From Cercis canadensis (taxonomy: Eukaryota; Streptophyta; Magnoliopsida; Fabales; Fabaceae), in NCBI GenBank assembly GCA_003255065.1, contig QAOA01001066.1:927627-991626 (forward strand): DNA of 64,000 nucleotides, read 5' to 3'. The notes beneath the pieces are model-generated. The model was not told the DNA's origin. It worked only from the letters and a program-made list of their open reading frames with translations, and made no database searches. The translations under genes were made by a program, and so were the position numbers. Position 1 is the stretch's first letter. Each line of letters begins with the position of its first letter. This document shows, in pieces, positions 13,255-24,700 of the stretch.

Positions 13255-13450
13255 TTTCTATTGTGGTCAGCATGGTTTTGTGTTTGGGCCTAGCGTCGGT
13301 GCCGGTCGTTGCGAATCGTCAATAGCAGGCGCGCGCATGCTTTCACCGATTGGTTTTCGCGCTTTTGTGGATGCCAGCCTAAAACGCGGTCGCTTTCTAT
13401 CATCTCCCGCGTTCTTCGCCTTTTGGGCCCCACTTGCTTGCCTTTGCTAA
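13255..13450. other. GC-rich island of unknown nature
   Basis: About 200 bases with many CpG and GCGC steps (for example GGCGCGCGCATGC) in an otherwise very AT-rich region. Frames are open on both strands, but none shows a known domain. It could be a relic promoter or exon, or an unannotated non-coding transcript start. Confidence 0.35.
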
Positions 13451-15635
13451 AATACTGTGGGACCCAATCAATGACCATTTGTTCACAACTTTTTTATCCA
13501 AGTTTTCACGACTTTCCTCCAATATTTTAGTGTTACATTTTAACAAAAGATCTTGTATGATGGCAATATGGGAAAATCACTTGGGTACTCTTAACTCTCT
13601 GTCGTCCAATTTTCCTTTCAAAGCGTGATGTGATGATGTTCCGTTCCAAAACAAGGGGAGCCCAATGCTTTTCTTTCCCTTCTTGTCTTTGAGCATATAC
13701 TCAATCAATTAAAGGAACTAACCTTTTTTTTTTTCGAGTTTTTGGTGATTATAAGTCCTATGTCGGTTTAGTGTATTTAGAAAATAAATTTTTAGAGTGT
13801 TAATTTTAGAATTAAAATTTTAGCTAGCTTAAATGATCAAATTAGAGTGTTAAATCTTTACCATTAAGTTAAGCTTTTAAAATTTATGCATGCATAGCCT
13901 AAAAATAATAAGAAAAAAGCAACTAAGTATAAATTAATATAACAATGTAAAGTAAATTAAAGGAGATTTTGGATTTAAATATTTGTATCTCCAGTATATA
14001 TAAATGGATTATCATAAAAATATAACATTATAATTACACATTCAAATTTATACTTTTTTTAAAAAAATAAAAATTTTATATTTAATGATAAATCTAACTA
14101 AATATTAAGTTTTAAATTAGCAAAATAAAAACTTAATTTTAGCTTGGATCATAAGTAACTCTCCAATATTCATATTTATATATAACCATTACAAACAAAT
14201 ATTCCTATCAATTATTAGAAGCGTTAATATATTTGTTCTTTCCTTTTTAATTTTGTTCATAGAGAAATTTAGTAGTGGAAAAAAACAAAAAAAACAAAAA
14301 AAAAACTTCTTCTAGCCTAAGGAATTACTTCACATTTGGACAAAAGAAGTGAAGGCTGAAAATATGATTAATGCAAATATAGGTGATCTTCGAAATTAAT
14401 CAAAAACAAAGCAAGAAAAGTAATAGCCATTTTGATAAATGGGATGCATTAAGTCAAATAATTATTCTTTATTAAGATATGAAATGAAAGATTTGAAGAT
14501 TTTCCCGCTAAATATATTTTATCAAATTAAATGCCGACGTAAGTTCGTATTTCGAACTTTTTTTAAGTAACAAGCGCGTTGACATGTAAAGTAAGGTCCA
14601 ATAGAAAGCATCTCCTAGGGGCAATATTTTATTCAAAAGTCTAGGGTAGTTAGGTAACTCGATAAGCTGACCTTGCCGGCAATGGCAGTGGCAATTTTGG
14701 AAATGCAAGTAGAAACGAGGGGCAAATTATTATATTAAAGTATTTTTTGGACTCACTAGACGGGAGGAGGTTGTTACTGGTGATGTGAAGCGTTTTTAGA
14801 GAGTTTGATCGAACATTTTTTGGGAGTTAAAAAATTGAAGTGAATTTAATTTAAAGTTTATGTAATAACCGTAAATATCATAAAAAAAAGAAGTGTATCA
14901 AAAGCATTGTTAGATTGAATATTATTATTTGGGTCAAGAATCCAATAAAGCTTTCAAATAAAGAAAACATCCCTTAATTGTTATTATGTACGGCTTTGAT
15001 TTTCTACCCCCATGATTTGCGGAGATTAATGAGTGATAGTTTTGGACTTTTGCTAGGTGTTCTATAATTTTGGTTTGGGTGAAAAAAATCAGAATCATCA
15101 ATAAAAATTTACTAATATTTATTTTCTATTAACTTTTCTCTTCCCTCTATTTTCTCTCCCCAACTAAACAAAGCGTTGAGGATTTAAAGATGAATTTAAA
15201 TTTATTTTCTTAATATTCATTTTTATTCATTATCATCAAGTAGTAAATTGTTATTGTTATATTACTAAAAGTAACTACTAAAATTTAAACTATGGCATTA
15301 TTAATTACTTACAGTTGTTATTTTGTAAATAATATACTTGGTGCACTTTTTTTTTTGAGTAAAATATTTTTTTAGTCCTTGAAAAATGTAGTCAATGACA
15401 AATTCATCCTTAAAAAATTTTTAGTGATAAATTAGTCCTTAAATTATTATTTCATCGAATAAATTAAGTTCTTCGGTAGGGTCTCGTTAGTAACATTTAA
15501 AGACTAATTTGTTTGACAGAATAATAATTCAATACCAATTTATCATCGAAAATGTTTTGAGGATGAAGGGTCTTACTCTTTTTTTTTTTTGAAAAAAAAA
15601 AAGGTAGCCTGCACCACAACTGTATTTTATCGTAC

Positions 15636-15824
15636 AAGTCAAGGGTGGGATTTTATAAATGCTTTACAAAATTGTTGCATGTAACCCCAAAAAAAAGAGT
15701 CTTAGACTCTTGGTAGTAGTAATNCAAGTCAAGGGTGGGATTTTATAAATGCTTAACAAAATTGTTTGATTGCGCCATGCATGTAACCCCAAAAAAAAGT
15801 CTTAGACTCTTGGTAGTAGTAATT
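15636..15824. repeat. Direct duplication across a single N (assembly join)
   Basis: A block starting CAAGTCAAGGGTGGGATTTT occurs at 15636-15723 and again from 15725. The second copy has a small insertion (TTGATTGCGCCATGCA) and single-base changes. Both end in CTTGGTAGTAGTAAT. This looks like two alleles placed in tandem by the assembler. Confidence 0.8.
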
Positions 15825-17816
15825 TCTAACCAAAGTCTCAAGCATATACGACGTCATTTCTTATGTTTCTACCCTCCTAAACGACTAACGTAAGAATATG
15901 TATAGATAGAGAGAACAATAAAAGAGAAGAAAGGAAGAAAAAAAGAATAAAGTGTAGTATTGAAGAAATGACACTAAGAATCTAAGACATCTTTTGTCTC
16001 TCTTACATCATTTGGGTGATGGAAAAATCAATAATCTGTGTTATGTGTTGATGACTTAGTTTGAATAAGAAGCAAATAAGCTTAAACTTTATTTCATGAA
16101 AGTAGACAAGCATTTTCATAACAAGTAAAATACTCTAATATTTGGCTTAAGATTGCAAGAAAGCTATTGCTTTATCTCTTCAAAAATAACATAACGGATA
16201 ATTTGTTACATCAAGGGTTAGAAAATTGTATTTTTAAGCCTGATATCATATAAAGCAACATTCTTTGTATCAAATGGTCCAAATCAATCCATTCTTGCTA
16301 AAGCATGCAATAATAATTATATGCCATTGATCAACTGATAAAAATCAATAGATTAAATACCAACTTAGAAATTAAATAATAATCGTAAAAGTGGTAAGAA
16401 TACTTTTTTTTTTCAAAATTGAAATTATTGTTCTAGTTCAAAAAATCACTTTGAATAATGATTTGTATGGTGTGTAGATAGATGTCTACATGCCTTTTTT
16501 TTTTTTTTTGGTTGGTTGTGATTATAGGGTTATTGGTAATATCATTAGTGACTTTTATATGGTAAACTTTCTTAAAAAATAGATGTAAATATTTGTTATA
16601 TAATATTGTAAATACCATATCTTCCATTAAAAAAACTGAAAATTGAAGTGAGTGAAGCCTAGGAATGGAATTATTCTTGCATTAATTCTCAAAATATATT
16701 GACTTTTACTACTCAATAAATGTAATCTTTATGTTTTTTCTGAGGTAATAGTAATAATCAATAAATTTCACGTACCAAAGAAAGTCTCACATTCTTTTCA
16801 CACACTAATGAAAAAGTCTATAACGTATTAACTATGATGAAGATGATCTGTATTATATTAAGTAGTTTATGTTCAAAAAACCACTTTCCAAACTTGAATT
16901 GAAAGAGTCACTAGTAACCTACTAAGCAGGTCAACAGGTGACCCCGTAGAGGTTCCTCCACCAAACTACCGTACACACTATACATACAAATACAACGAGT
17001 TCGCAACCACCAATCACTCTTGCTTCCCTTTCTCCCTCGTCTCTCGAAAATCGTGCAACTGAGAGCCCACTGAGTCAGAGTTAGCCATTGCAGAGTAAGG
17101 TTGCTTTTGCTCTCCACCCATTCTGCTTACTCGCTGACAATTCAAAACGCAAAACGACGAATCCAAGCGCGTTAAAGGGAACCCATATCATGATACCATC
17201 GTCATCTTCTTCGGTACCAGTACCTCTGACATCTGCAGCCTAAAGATGAGTTATCACACTGTGTGCATGAATCAGTGAATTTTGGTTACGTTACATTTTT
17301 CTGGGAAACAAAGCTGAGAGGTTATTGCTCAGTGTACTCTGTTTTCTATGGATCTTTTCCTTGCTGGGATTGATGAAAAATTCCGTGCTGCTTGTGGATC
17401 TGATATGCTCTGAGCCTCAGCTGAAACAGAAGCTTCTTCACTGTAAGTGAGATAATCGAAGCGCTTTTTATTTTTTGCAGTGTAGTGTTTGGTTGTTGAG
17501 AATAATCATGACTATTACGTTATCTGCTCCAAATTGTGCAGTCAAATATTTGGCACACTGCATTTACGAACTTTTTGTTTTATATTCATTTTGTCATGAA
17601 CCAAACACGGATTTTCTCTTGCTTACATCCATCTCCTATTTAACAACTTGCTCTATAGGAAACCAACTTATGGTTTTGTAAATTGCAGAATTTCCATTCA
17701 GTTTTCGCGCTGAATTGGTTCAGAAGAATCTGCAAAACCGATTATTTGAACTCCCAAGAATCTCCAGAAATAAAAGGCTCTGAAGTTTGAATTACTTTTT
17801 GGAGGAGAAACAGGGA

Positions 17817-18704
17817 ATGGGAAAATCAACAAGTAGAGACTGGACGCAGATCTACGCGATCTACGGATTGGACCAGTGGCAGACTTTGATTTTCCTCTTG
17901 TGTCAAGCTATCCTTTTCTCTATATTGTCCGTTCTCTACTTACTGTACTTCGATCCCATATGCTTGTTCTTCGAGCGGTTACTCTCAATTGTCGCCGTGC
18001 CCAGCGGCTCCGCCCGATTTGCCGCCGGATTCACTGGTTCCGTTACCGCACTCTCCGCTCTCTGCCTCTTTTTCGCCGCCGCCAACTTCTTCTACTCCTC
18101 GGTCCCTCTCCACTACGACATGGCCCAGCGGATAGTCAGCGCGGTCAACGACTGGTCATCGGTAAAGCTCGCCCTGGACCTCGGTTGCTGTGGCCATGGC
18201 ATCCTCCTTAATGCCGTGGCCACGCAGCTAAAGAAGGAAGGGAGTTCCGGTCGGGTTGTCGGGTTGGACCGGTCGAAAAGGACCACGTTATCCACTCTAC
18301 GAAGCGCCAAGATGGAGGGAGTGGGGGAGTACGTCACGTGCCGGGAAGGTGACGCGAGGAGGCTGCCGTTTGCGGATAACTATTTCGACGTGGTGGTATC
18401 GGGTGTCTTCGTCCACACGGTAGGGAAGGAGTACGGTCACCGGACGGCGGAGGCGGCGGCGGAGAGGATGAGGGCGGTGGGGGAGTTGGTGCGGGTGTTG
18501 AAGCCTGGTGGGATCTCCGTCGTGTGGGACCTACTGCACGTGCCGGAGTACGTGCGGAGATTGCAGGAGTTGAAGATGGAGGACATCAGAGTGTCGGAGC
18601 GGGTAACGGCCTTCATGGTCAGCAGCCACATCGTATCATTTCGGAAGCCTAGTCAGCACGTGCATGGGCCCGCAGAGGTCCGGCTTGACTGGAGATTATG
18701 CTGA
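17817..18704 (+). CDS. Membrane-anchored SAM-dependent methyltransferase
   Basis: A 295-residue class I methyltransferase of unknown substrate. Two hydrophobic stretches (about residues 24-46 and 74-94) precede the catalytic fold, so it is probably anchored to a membrane with the catalytic domain exposed on one side. Motif I reads LDLGCCGHG (120-128), with a second cysteine where most relatives have glycine next to GCG; the later motifs LPFADNYFDVVVS and VLKPGG are canonical. The ATG at 17817 is the first in frame. The coding part has no intron, but a 5' UTR intron fits at 17443-17688 (GTAAGT...TTGCAG). The coding sequence is strikingly richer in GC than its surroundings. From memory, Arabidopsis has a methyltransferase of this type at At5g54400, near AHL and TRS130, which would make this its ortholog. 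Confidence 0.85.
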   Translation: MGKSTSRDWTQIYAIYGLDQWQTLIFLLCQAILFSILSVLYLLYFDPICLFFERLLSIVAVPSGSARFAAGFTGSVTALSALCLFFAAANFFYSSVPLHYDMAQRIVSAVNDWSSVKLALDLGCCGHGILLNAVATQLKKEGSSGRVVGLDRSKRTTLSTLRSAKMEGVGEYVTCREGDARRLPFADNYFDVVVSGVFVHTVGKEYGHRTAEAAAERMRAVGELVRVLKPGGISVVWDLLHVPEYVRRLQELKMEDIRVSERVTAFMVSSHIVSFRKPSQHVHGPAEVRLDWRLC

Positions 18705-20963
18705 CGTGGAAATAGTTATTCTACAGAAAGAGCTCTTAGAAACAAGTATACTTTTTTTATTTTTTATTTTTTATTTTATTTTCAAATATATGAAGGAAAT
18801 GGCTGGTGAGGCGAAGTCGAACCATGCTACCCTTTGCTTTGTTGAAATAGAAGAACAAAAGAGTAAAAATGAGTGAGTAACGTAGTTACAGACAGACTAG
18901 AGTCATTTCGGCAAACAAGAAATGAAGAAGAAAAGAAAGTAGATGTAATAATATGATAATCAGCATCAGAATAAGACTGATGCCTGATTTTTACATAGAA
19001 ACAGTTTCCCTTGTGCCATTTTTTTTACGGTTGTGCTCTATTTTTCATCAAGAGTTTGAAATATTATCAAAATTAAGTGATCCTGATTTGATATATATGT
19101 AAATGAAAGTTTATCAAATGGCAAGAGAAAAAGAAGAATGAAGTGTACACTGCAAACGCTTGCAGCAGATAGAGTTAAGTTCGAGTGTTTAGTTGATTTG
19201 CGAGGGAAAACACATGGGATGGGAGTCAGAGGAGTGAGTTACTTTGAATTTCTAAGTCTGAAGTTGTCACTGTCTAATTTAATTTTTGATCTTTCAAGTT
19301 TCTTCCTTCCATGTGTCCAACTTTGGACTCTAATATAAAAAGTTGAAAGCTAATAGTGATAGATAAATAAAAAAGGCATGACATTTCTTTTTAGTACAAC
19401 GCAACTTTTTGGAGGTTGTGAGATGATAAGATAGCGTAAGCAATGACCTGTCTGTCGAGTCGCTATCATAGATTTTTGATCGTGAAACAAAACAATGTTC
19501 TGGTCTCCTCCTTCTTGGTTACTTGGTTACTGTTAATACCCAATAAATTTATTACCCATTGTTATAGTAAGAAGACAAAACTACCTTGTTAAGGTATACA
19601 TTCTCCTTTATAGTCTCTTCAGACCATACATTGAAGAGGGTCTCTTTTACGCTTTCTTCTTGCTCGAGATCTCCTCTCACTCGATGACAGACCTTGTTAA
19701 CTTGAGAGTCGAAGGTGGCGCCGGAGCTCCGGCTTCGGTCTTCCCTGACCGTCCTTCTCTTTTTTGTAGGTTACCGACTTCTAACTCTGACAACAACAGT
19801 TACTTTGGTGCAATTTTACTTCTCATGATACTATCATTGGTTGGTTTTGTTAGTGGTCCATAATTGTTTATTTGGTGTATCTATAATATATGTGAACCAA
19901 AATTTATTAAAATAAAAAATAATTTGTTATCAAATGTTATATAGTTGAATAATATTATAATTGTTTTTAAAATTTATAAATTTTATGTTTACATTTAAAA
20001 TTGTAATTAAAGTTTATAAATTTTATGTTAATTAAGAGTTGTAGCGGTCGTAAAACATTGATTGTGTTGGATAACATTGATTGTATTGGATGCTTACCAA
20101 ATTATAGATAGTTTTTGCGACACGTTTCTCTTCAGTGCAGTCAAGAAATAATTTGTACTGGATTAAGGTAATTTCTTCATTTGCATTATAGATTATGATA
20201 ACGTTGAAATAATGTTGTAAATGGTAGTCTTGTCTTTCCCACAAGCACATGCATCTCATGTGCTCTGCTCCTCTCAATTAAATCAATCGTGTGTCGGAGA
20301 AATTATGATTGGATGTTTGCTTGTAAACTAGAAAAAGGAGTGAGAAACATCTGGATTTTTTGTCACTCTTAGACATGATCTCTTTCATTTTAATTCACCA
20401 TTGTTTAGTTGTATTTGCAAGCAATAGCTAAATGGCTCTATCTGTGTCGAATGGGAAAGCTTGTTTACATCATGGTAAGTAATGATGGGCAATACTTGCA
20501 CCTACTTTTAGTGACACGTACAAGGAAAACACTGCTAAATGTCGTTGTGCATTAATTTCAGAAACATGGTTGAGTGAAGTGAAGAAAAGGCCTAGGAATA
20601 CATATATTTTGTGGGTCTTGATCAGTCTGGTTCCTCCAGTTTTACGTACGTGGATACAATGAGATTCACAGATCAAAATGCTAGCATAGTTACTTTGGAT
20701 TTTTTGTATGTACTATCTTTCAAATAAACTAATCAAAAATTCATTAATGTAAGTTTTAGAAACTAATAAAAATTTAAAAATTTTATGATATCACATAAAT
20801 ATGTTATATTACAGTAATGTGATAAGTATATGTAATTTTTATATTTTATTTAATAGAAACTAAATTTATCTTTTTTTTAAATAAATTTGAAAACAATTAA
20901 TTGGAATATCACATAAAAAAAGTTCATTATTTTATAATTTAATTACGAATGATAATAGTAAGC
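18705..20963. other. Intergenic stretch between methyltransferase and tRNA-Gln
   Basis: The first few hundred bases are probably the 3' UTR of the methyltransferase. A dispersed AT-rich repeat lies at 20788-20935. A 67-residue open frame near 19660 has no recognisable motif and I do not treat it as a gene. Confidence 0.5.
20788..20935. repeat. Dispersed AT-rich repeat, copy 2
   Basis: Shares the TAATTTTTATATTTTATT core and flanking pattern with the copy at 12268-12470. It ends about 30 bases before the tRNA gene. Family not identified. Confidence 0.3.
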
Positions 20964-21035
20964 GGTCCCATGGTCTAGTGGTCAGGACATTGGACTCTGA
21001 ATCCAGTAACCCGAGTTCAAATCTCGGTGGGACCT
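20964..21035 (+). tRNA. tRNA-Gln (anticodon CUG)
   Basis: A 72-base cloverleaf. The acceptor stem GGTCCCA pairs with TGGGACC, the A box is TGGTCTAGTGGTCAGG, the anticodon loop is CTCTGAA with anticodon CTG, and the B box is GAGTTCAAATC. There is no intron. A run of T follows within about 10 bases, as expected for RNA polymerase III termination. The anticodon reads CAG glutamine codons. Confidence 0.95.
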
Positions 21036-21738
21036 ATTTTCAATTTTTCTAGGTTTGGTCTCATTTGACGTGCTATGGCTCCAAAGAAAGGATTCTCTTC
21101 AATAAAGAAACTGAACTGCAATCCGGGAACATCTTTCTTAAGTTGGAATTTGGGATTGGTTTCAGGAGAATACCTCAGAATTCATAAAACGAATCTCATA
21201 TTTGGGGACATCCCACTAGTTATTATTATTTTTTATTTATTTTTCTGTTCTTTGTGGTTGGTCGATTAAGTGCTCATTTTCTTGTTATTTAAGCTTTCAA
21301 TATCTGTGTAATTCCCTATCACACACTCTCCAAGTCTAAGGGAGAGAAAAGCACTCAACAAAAGGAATGTAAAGTACAGAAAATGATGAAACTGAATATA
21401 ACTGCCAATCTAGAAAAAGTTAAACTGATGGTCACTACAAATTTTTATCATTTTACATGAGACAAAAATAATGCCAATTTCCGTCTCTACAATCTATTAT
21501 ACAAGGAAGAGTACAAAACACAAAATTCCACTGTACAGGAGCCAGGGTTGTGGCTGACACTCTGAACGCTATGCCTACAGGCCCTAAACAACAAAAAATT
21601 CCAACTATGGGGACTTTTCATGTAAATGTAAAAGATAAAAATTTAAACTTTCGAACTCAAAGTGAAACTGAAAGTCAAAATTTATCAAGCTTCGGATGGA
21701 ACATGATAACTCAATCAACCTTGAGTGGAAAACTATTG
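21036..21738. other. Intergenic: tRNA 3' flank and TRS130 3' UTR
   Basis: No separate gene seen. The part next to 21739 should be the 3' UTR of the minus-strand TRS130 gene. Confidence 0.5.
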
Positions 21739-24700
21739 CTAGGCTGAAGAATTCACTGGAATGCAGAAGGATGAGCTGAGAGCTGCAGGCAACACGCAAA
21801 CCAGATGTGGCCCAGCAGGTTTGCAGCTTAAATTCGCCGTATCAACATCTGGCAACCCCAGTTGAGGAGGACGGACATAACCAGCCACCAGGGGCATGCA
21901 TAATACAGAGATATTTATCCTTGAACCTATTATAATAAGAAGACAATCAATTATCAATATGGTATATCACAAATCATATTATCACCAGCTGAAATATATT
22001 TCTCCAGTTACCCGAAAAGACATTTCCCGAAACTATTAATTGATCTGAGTACCTTGTTTTGTGGAGAGAGAAACATATCCTCTTTTCCTCCCAGCTATCA
22101 TCCAACTTTCGGAATTTGCATTTACCTCATATAGCACCTCATCCTATTCCAAATATATAGACAAATTATAGATTCAAAAAGAGTGCAGAAAAGAGTTGCT
22201 GAGAATCACATTACTTGCAGAACATTCATGTTGAGTGAAACAACTCATCAGAAACCGGATATTTAACCAATTTCCCCATTCTGACAAAATACGGTGGAAC
22301 AGGTTAGACAAACAAAAGATAATATAGACAGAGACAAAGGTATATGTTATGCAACTTGTCATTATTATACAGGAATTATATGCTTTGACAGTTTGTTTAA
22401 GAAAGCCTGGAGGGAAAAATAACTGTTGAGAGAGGAATAAGTAGAGTTGAAAATTCCATTTCTAAATATGATTGTCCTCAAACAAAGGAAAACTTGTAAT
22501 TTTATTATTCATTAATTTCTTCCATTTTTGTTGTCCCTAAATAATAGAAAATTACACGCCCACCAGCACTCAAAAATTTCCTTTCCTATCATTTTTGTTC
22601 TCTGTATTTCTTTCCTTCCCCATTTTGTTTCTGAACATAGCATAAAAGATCCGGGTCAAAACAAACACTACCCAAGCTAGGTTGCATTTAGGTCCCTAAG
22701 CAGTGACATACAACAAAGTGATCGATCATGTTTCTGCTTTCCTGTGTAACAATAAGTTAAATTATGCATATAGGTAAGTTAAAAACCCATATTAGCATAT
22801 AACTTCTAAGTCTTAAGAGAACAAATATGCAAACAAGAGGTGAAAAAGAAATCAATATTGCTCTCTCAGCCTATTGGGACTTACCTCGTGCTTGGAAACT
22901 TCTTTCTGAGTCAAATCCTTTAACCTTTCAACCCTCCATTGGATAGTAACTAGTTGCCCAACTCTCAGTCCACCTGAAGGGAGAGGAAGAAAACCAACAG
23001 CTAGGCATGGATCAAGCACAGGCCTCTGCAAAGTAATAGTGCTCCTGAAGATTAAGTCCTGCCTGGCACCATCAGCTCCAGTAGTAGATTCATTCATGAC
23101 AGGTGGATGGGCTCCAATTGTTCGGTCCCCGGAAATTCCATATTTGATGTTTAATATACTTTCTGGTTGTGTGCTGGCTTCTTCTGCAGATAAAGATTTT
23201 GTCAGTTTTGGAATAATCAAATCAGATAACAAATCACAGAAATCACACTTTCAATTTTGACAGGTAAATACTTCTTCCATTGAAAGGTAAGCATGTGCAT
23301 AGATAAGAGTCCAAAATTGTGCATTGGTTATATAGTGACTTATGATTTATAGGGCAGTTGTCAAATTAATTAGTTTTATATATTCAAAAGCAGCACATGC
23401 ATCCTGCACTGACCACTGAAAAAATGTGGTTACCTTCAGCGTTTGCCTTGCCTAGGCATATGCTAAACAAAATTCCTGCTTTGGAAGTAGGAGACACGAC
23501 TAGGGGAAAGAAGCTTGAGCTAGGTCTACCACCATTTTGTCCAGTATGAACAAATCCATCTTGAAGATCAAGCCAAGCATCATATATGGTCAATGTGGCC
23601 TTTACTTCAGAGTGTAGTATAACCTAGAAGTCAATGAACCATAGCAAACTTGAACAACAAATCAAAATAAGATAAATTCATGGTAATCATAGTAGTTATG
23701 TGCTTTTTATGAATTAATCTTGTATGTATAGGTAGATGATATAAAAATCTTAAAACAAGTAGAATGTGCAAGTCAACTTAGAAGTTTGGTACGTTGTTCT
23801 CAACTAAATGCCAATAATAGCCGGATGAAAATTTTAAAGCGTATCATACGGTGCTGCCAGCTGTACCTAGCCTCGTTAAAACACTGACTTATGATATTAT
23901 GACAGAATAACATTGAAACAGAACTTCACCTCTTTCTGTAGATGGTTGCCTCAAAATTCCATCCCCAAAATTTATAAAAATCTTTTATCAAATATTTATA
24001 AAAATCTTTTATCAAATATTCTTTTCCTATCTTCAGGTAGTAGTCAAAGTTACTTCATATGAAAAAAGCCAATTGCATGTGCAATTTCAGATTTGGCAAT
24101 TTTCCTATCTTATTTCATTCATCATAACAACTACTTTGTTGTCCATGATAAAAACCGTGAACAAATAAACATATTATGAAAAAAAAAAAAATACCTGCAG
24201 AAGCAGTGTACCGTCATTGCTTTTGTCTGTGACGCTTGCTGTCACATGGAAAGGATCTGTAAAATGTAGTGCTAGGGTCCTAAATATCAAGACAAGAGAT
24301 ATTCAGTAACTAATTGCAGAAAAAGAAACTGAATTCAAAAACCAGACAAATTGTATGTGTATTACAACAGAGGCATGATCTATAAAACAAACATAAAATG
24401 ATGGAAAATGAGAAAACCTTTCAAATATCTGATTGTGGAATACTCCAAATTCAAGTTTCAGAGCTATTGTTCTCATTCCATCGACAATGCTGTGTCTCCT
24501 AGTTGTGACTGCCATAAAATTAGTCATATAAGTGAACACAGTTTACTACATTGGAAGCATTTATATAAATCACACAACAAATATGGAAACATTCAAAATT
24601 TTCATCATATCTTAACCTGAAGATGATCCTTTGCTAAGCCTGTCATTAATGGCACAAATTGGGACCCAAATAATAGAAGGATTATCACTTGCCCAATCTG

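Larger units (their letters stand above)
10581..17000. other. Long gene-poor AT-rich region
   Basis: No credible exon in about 6.4 kb. Contents that can be named are a dispersed repeat with inverted ends near 12268-12470, a GC-rich island at 13255-13450, poly-A and poly-T tracts, and a duplicated block at 15636-15824 joined by a single N. Confidence 0.5.

Noticed and set aside
13088..13628. Three overlapping frames on both strands around the GC-rich island
   Set aside because: Open mainly because of local GC content; none has a domain or conserved string, and frames conflict.
16911..17117. 68-residue minus-strand frame upstream of the methyltransferase
   Set aside because: No motif, and it lies in the likely promoter/5' UTR of the plus-strand gene.
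19660..19863. 67-residue frame with a hydrophobic end
   Set aside because: Begins at a TTG-like context, shows no family resemblance and no promoter; treated as chance.
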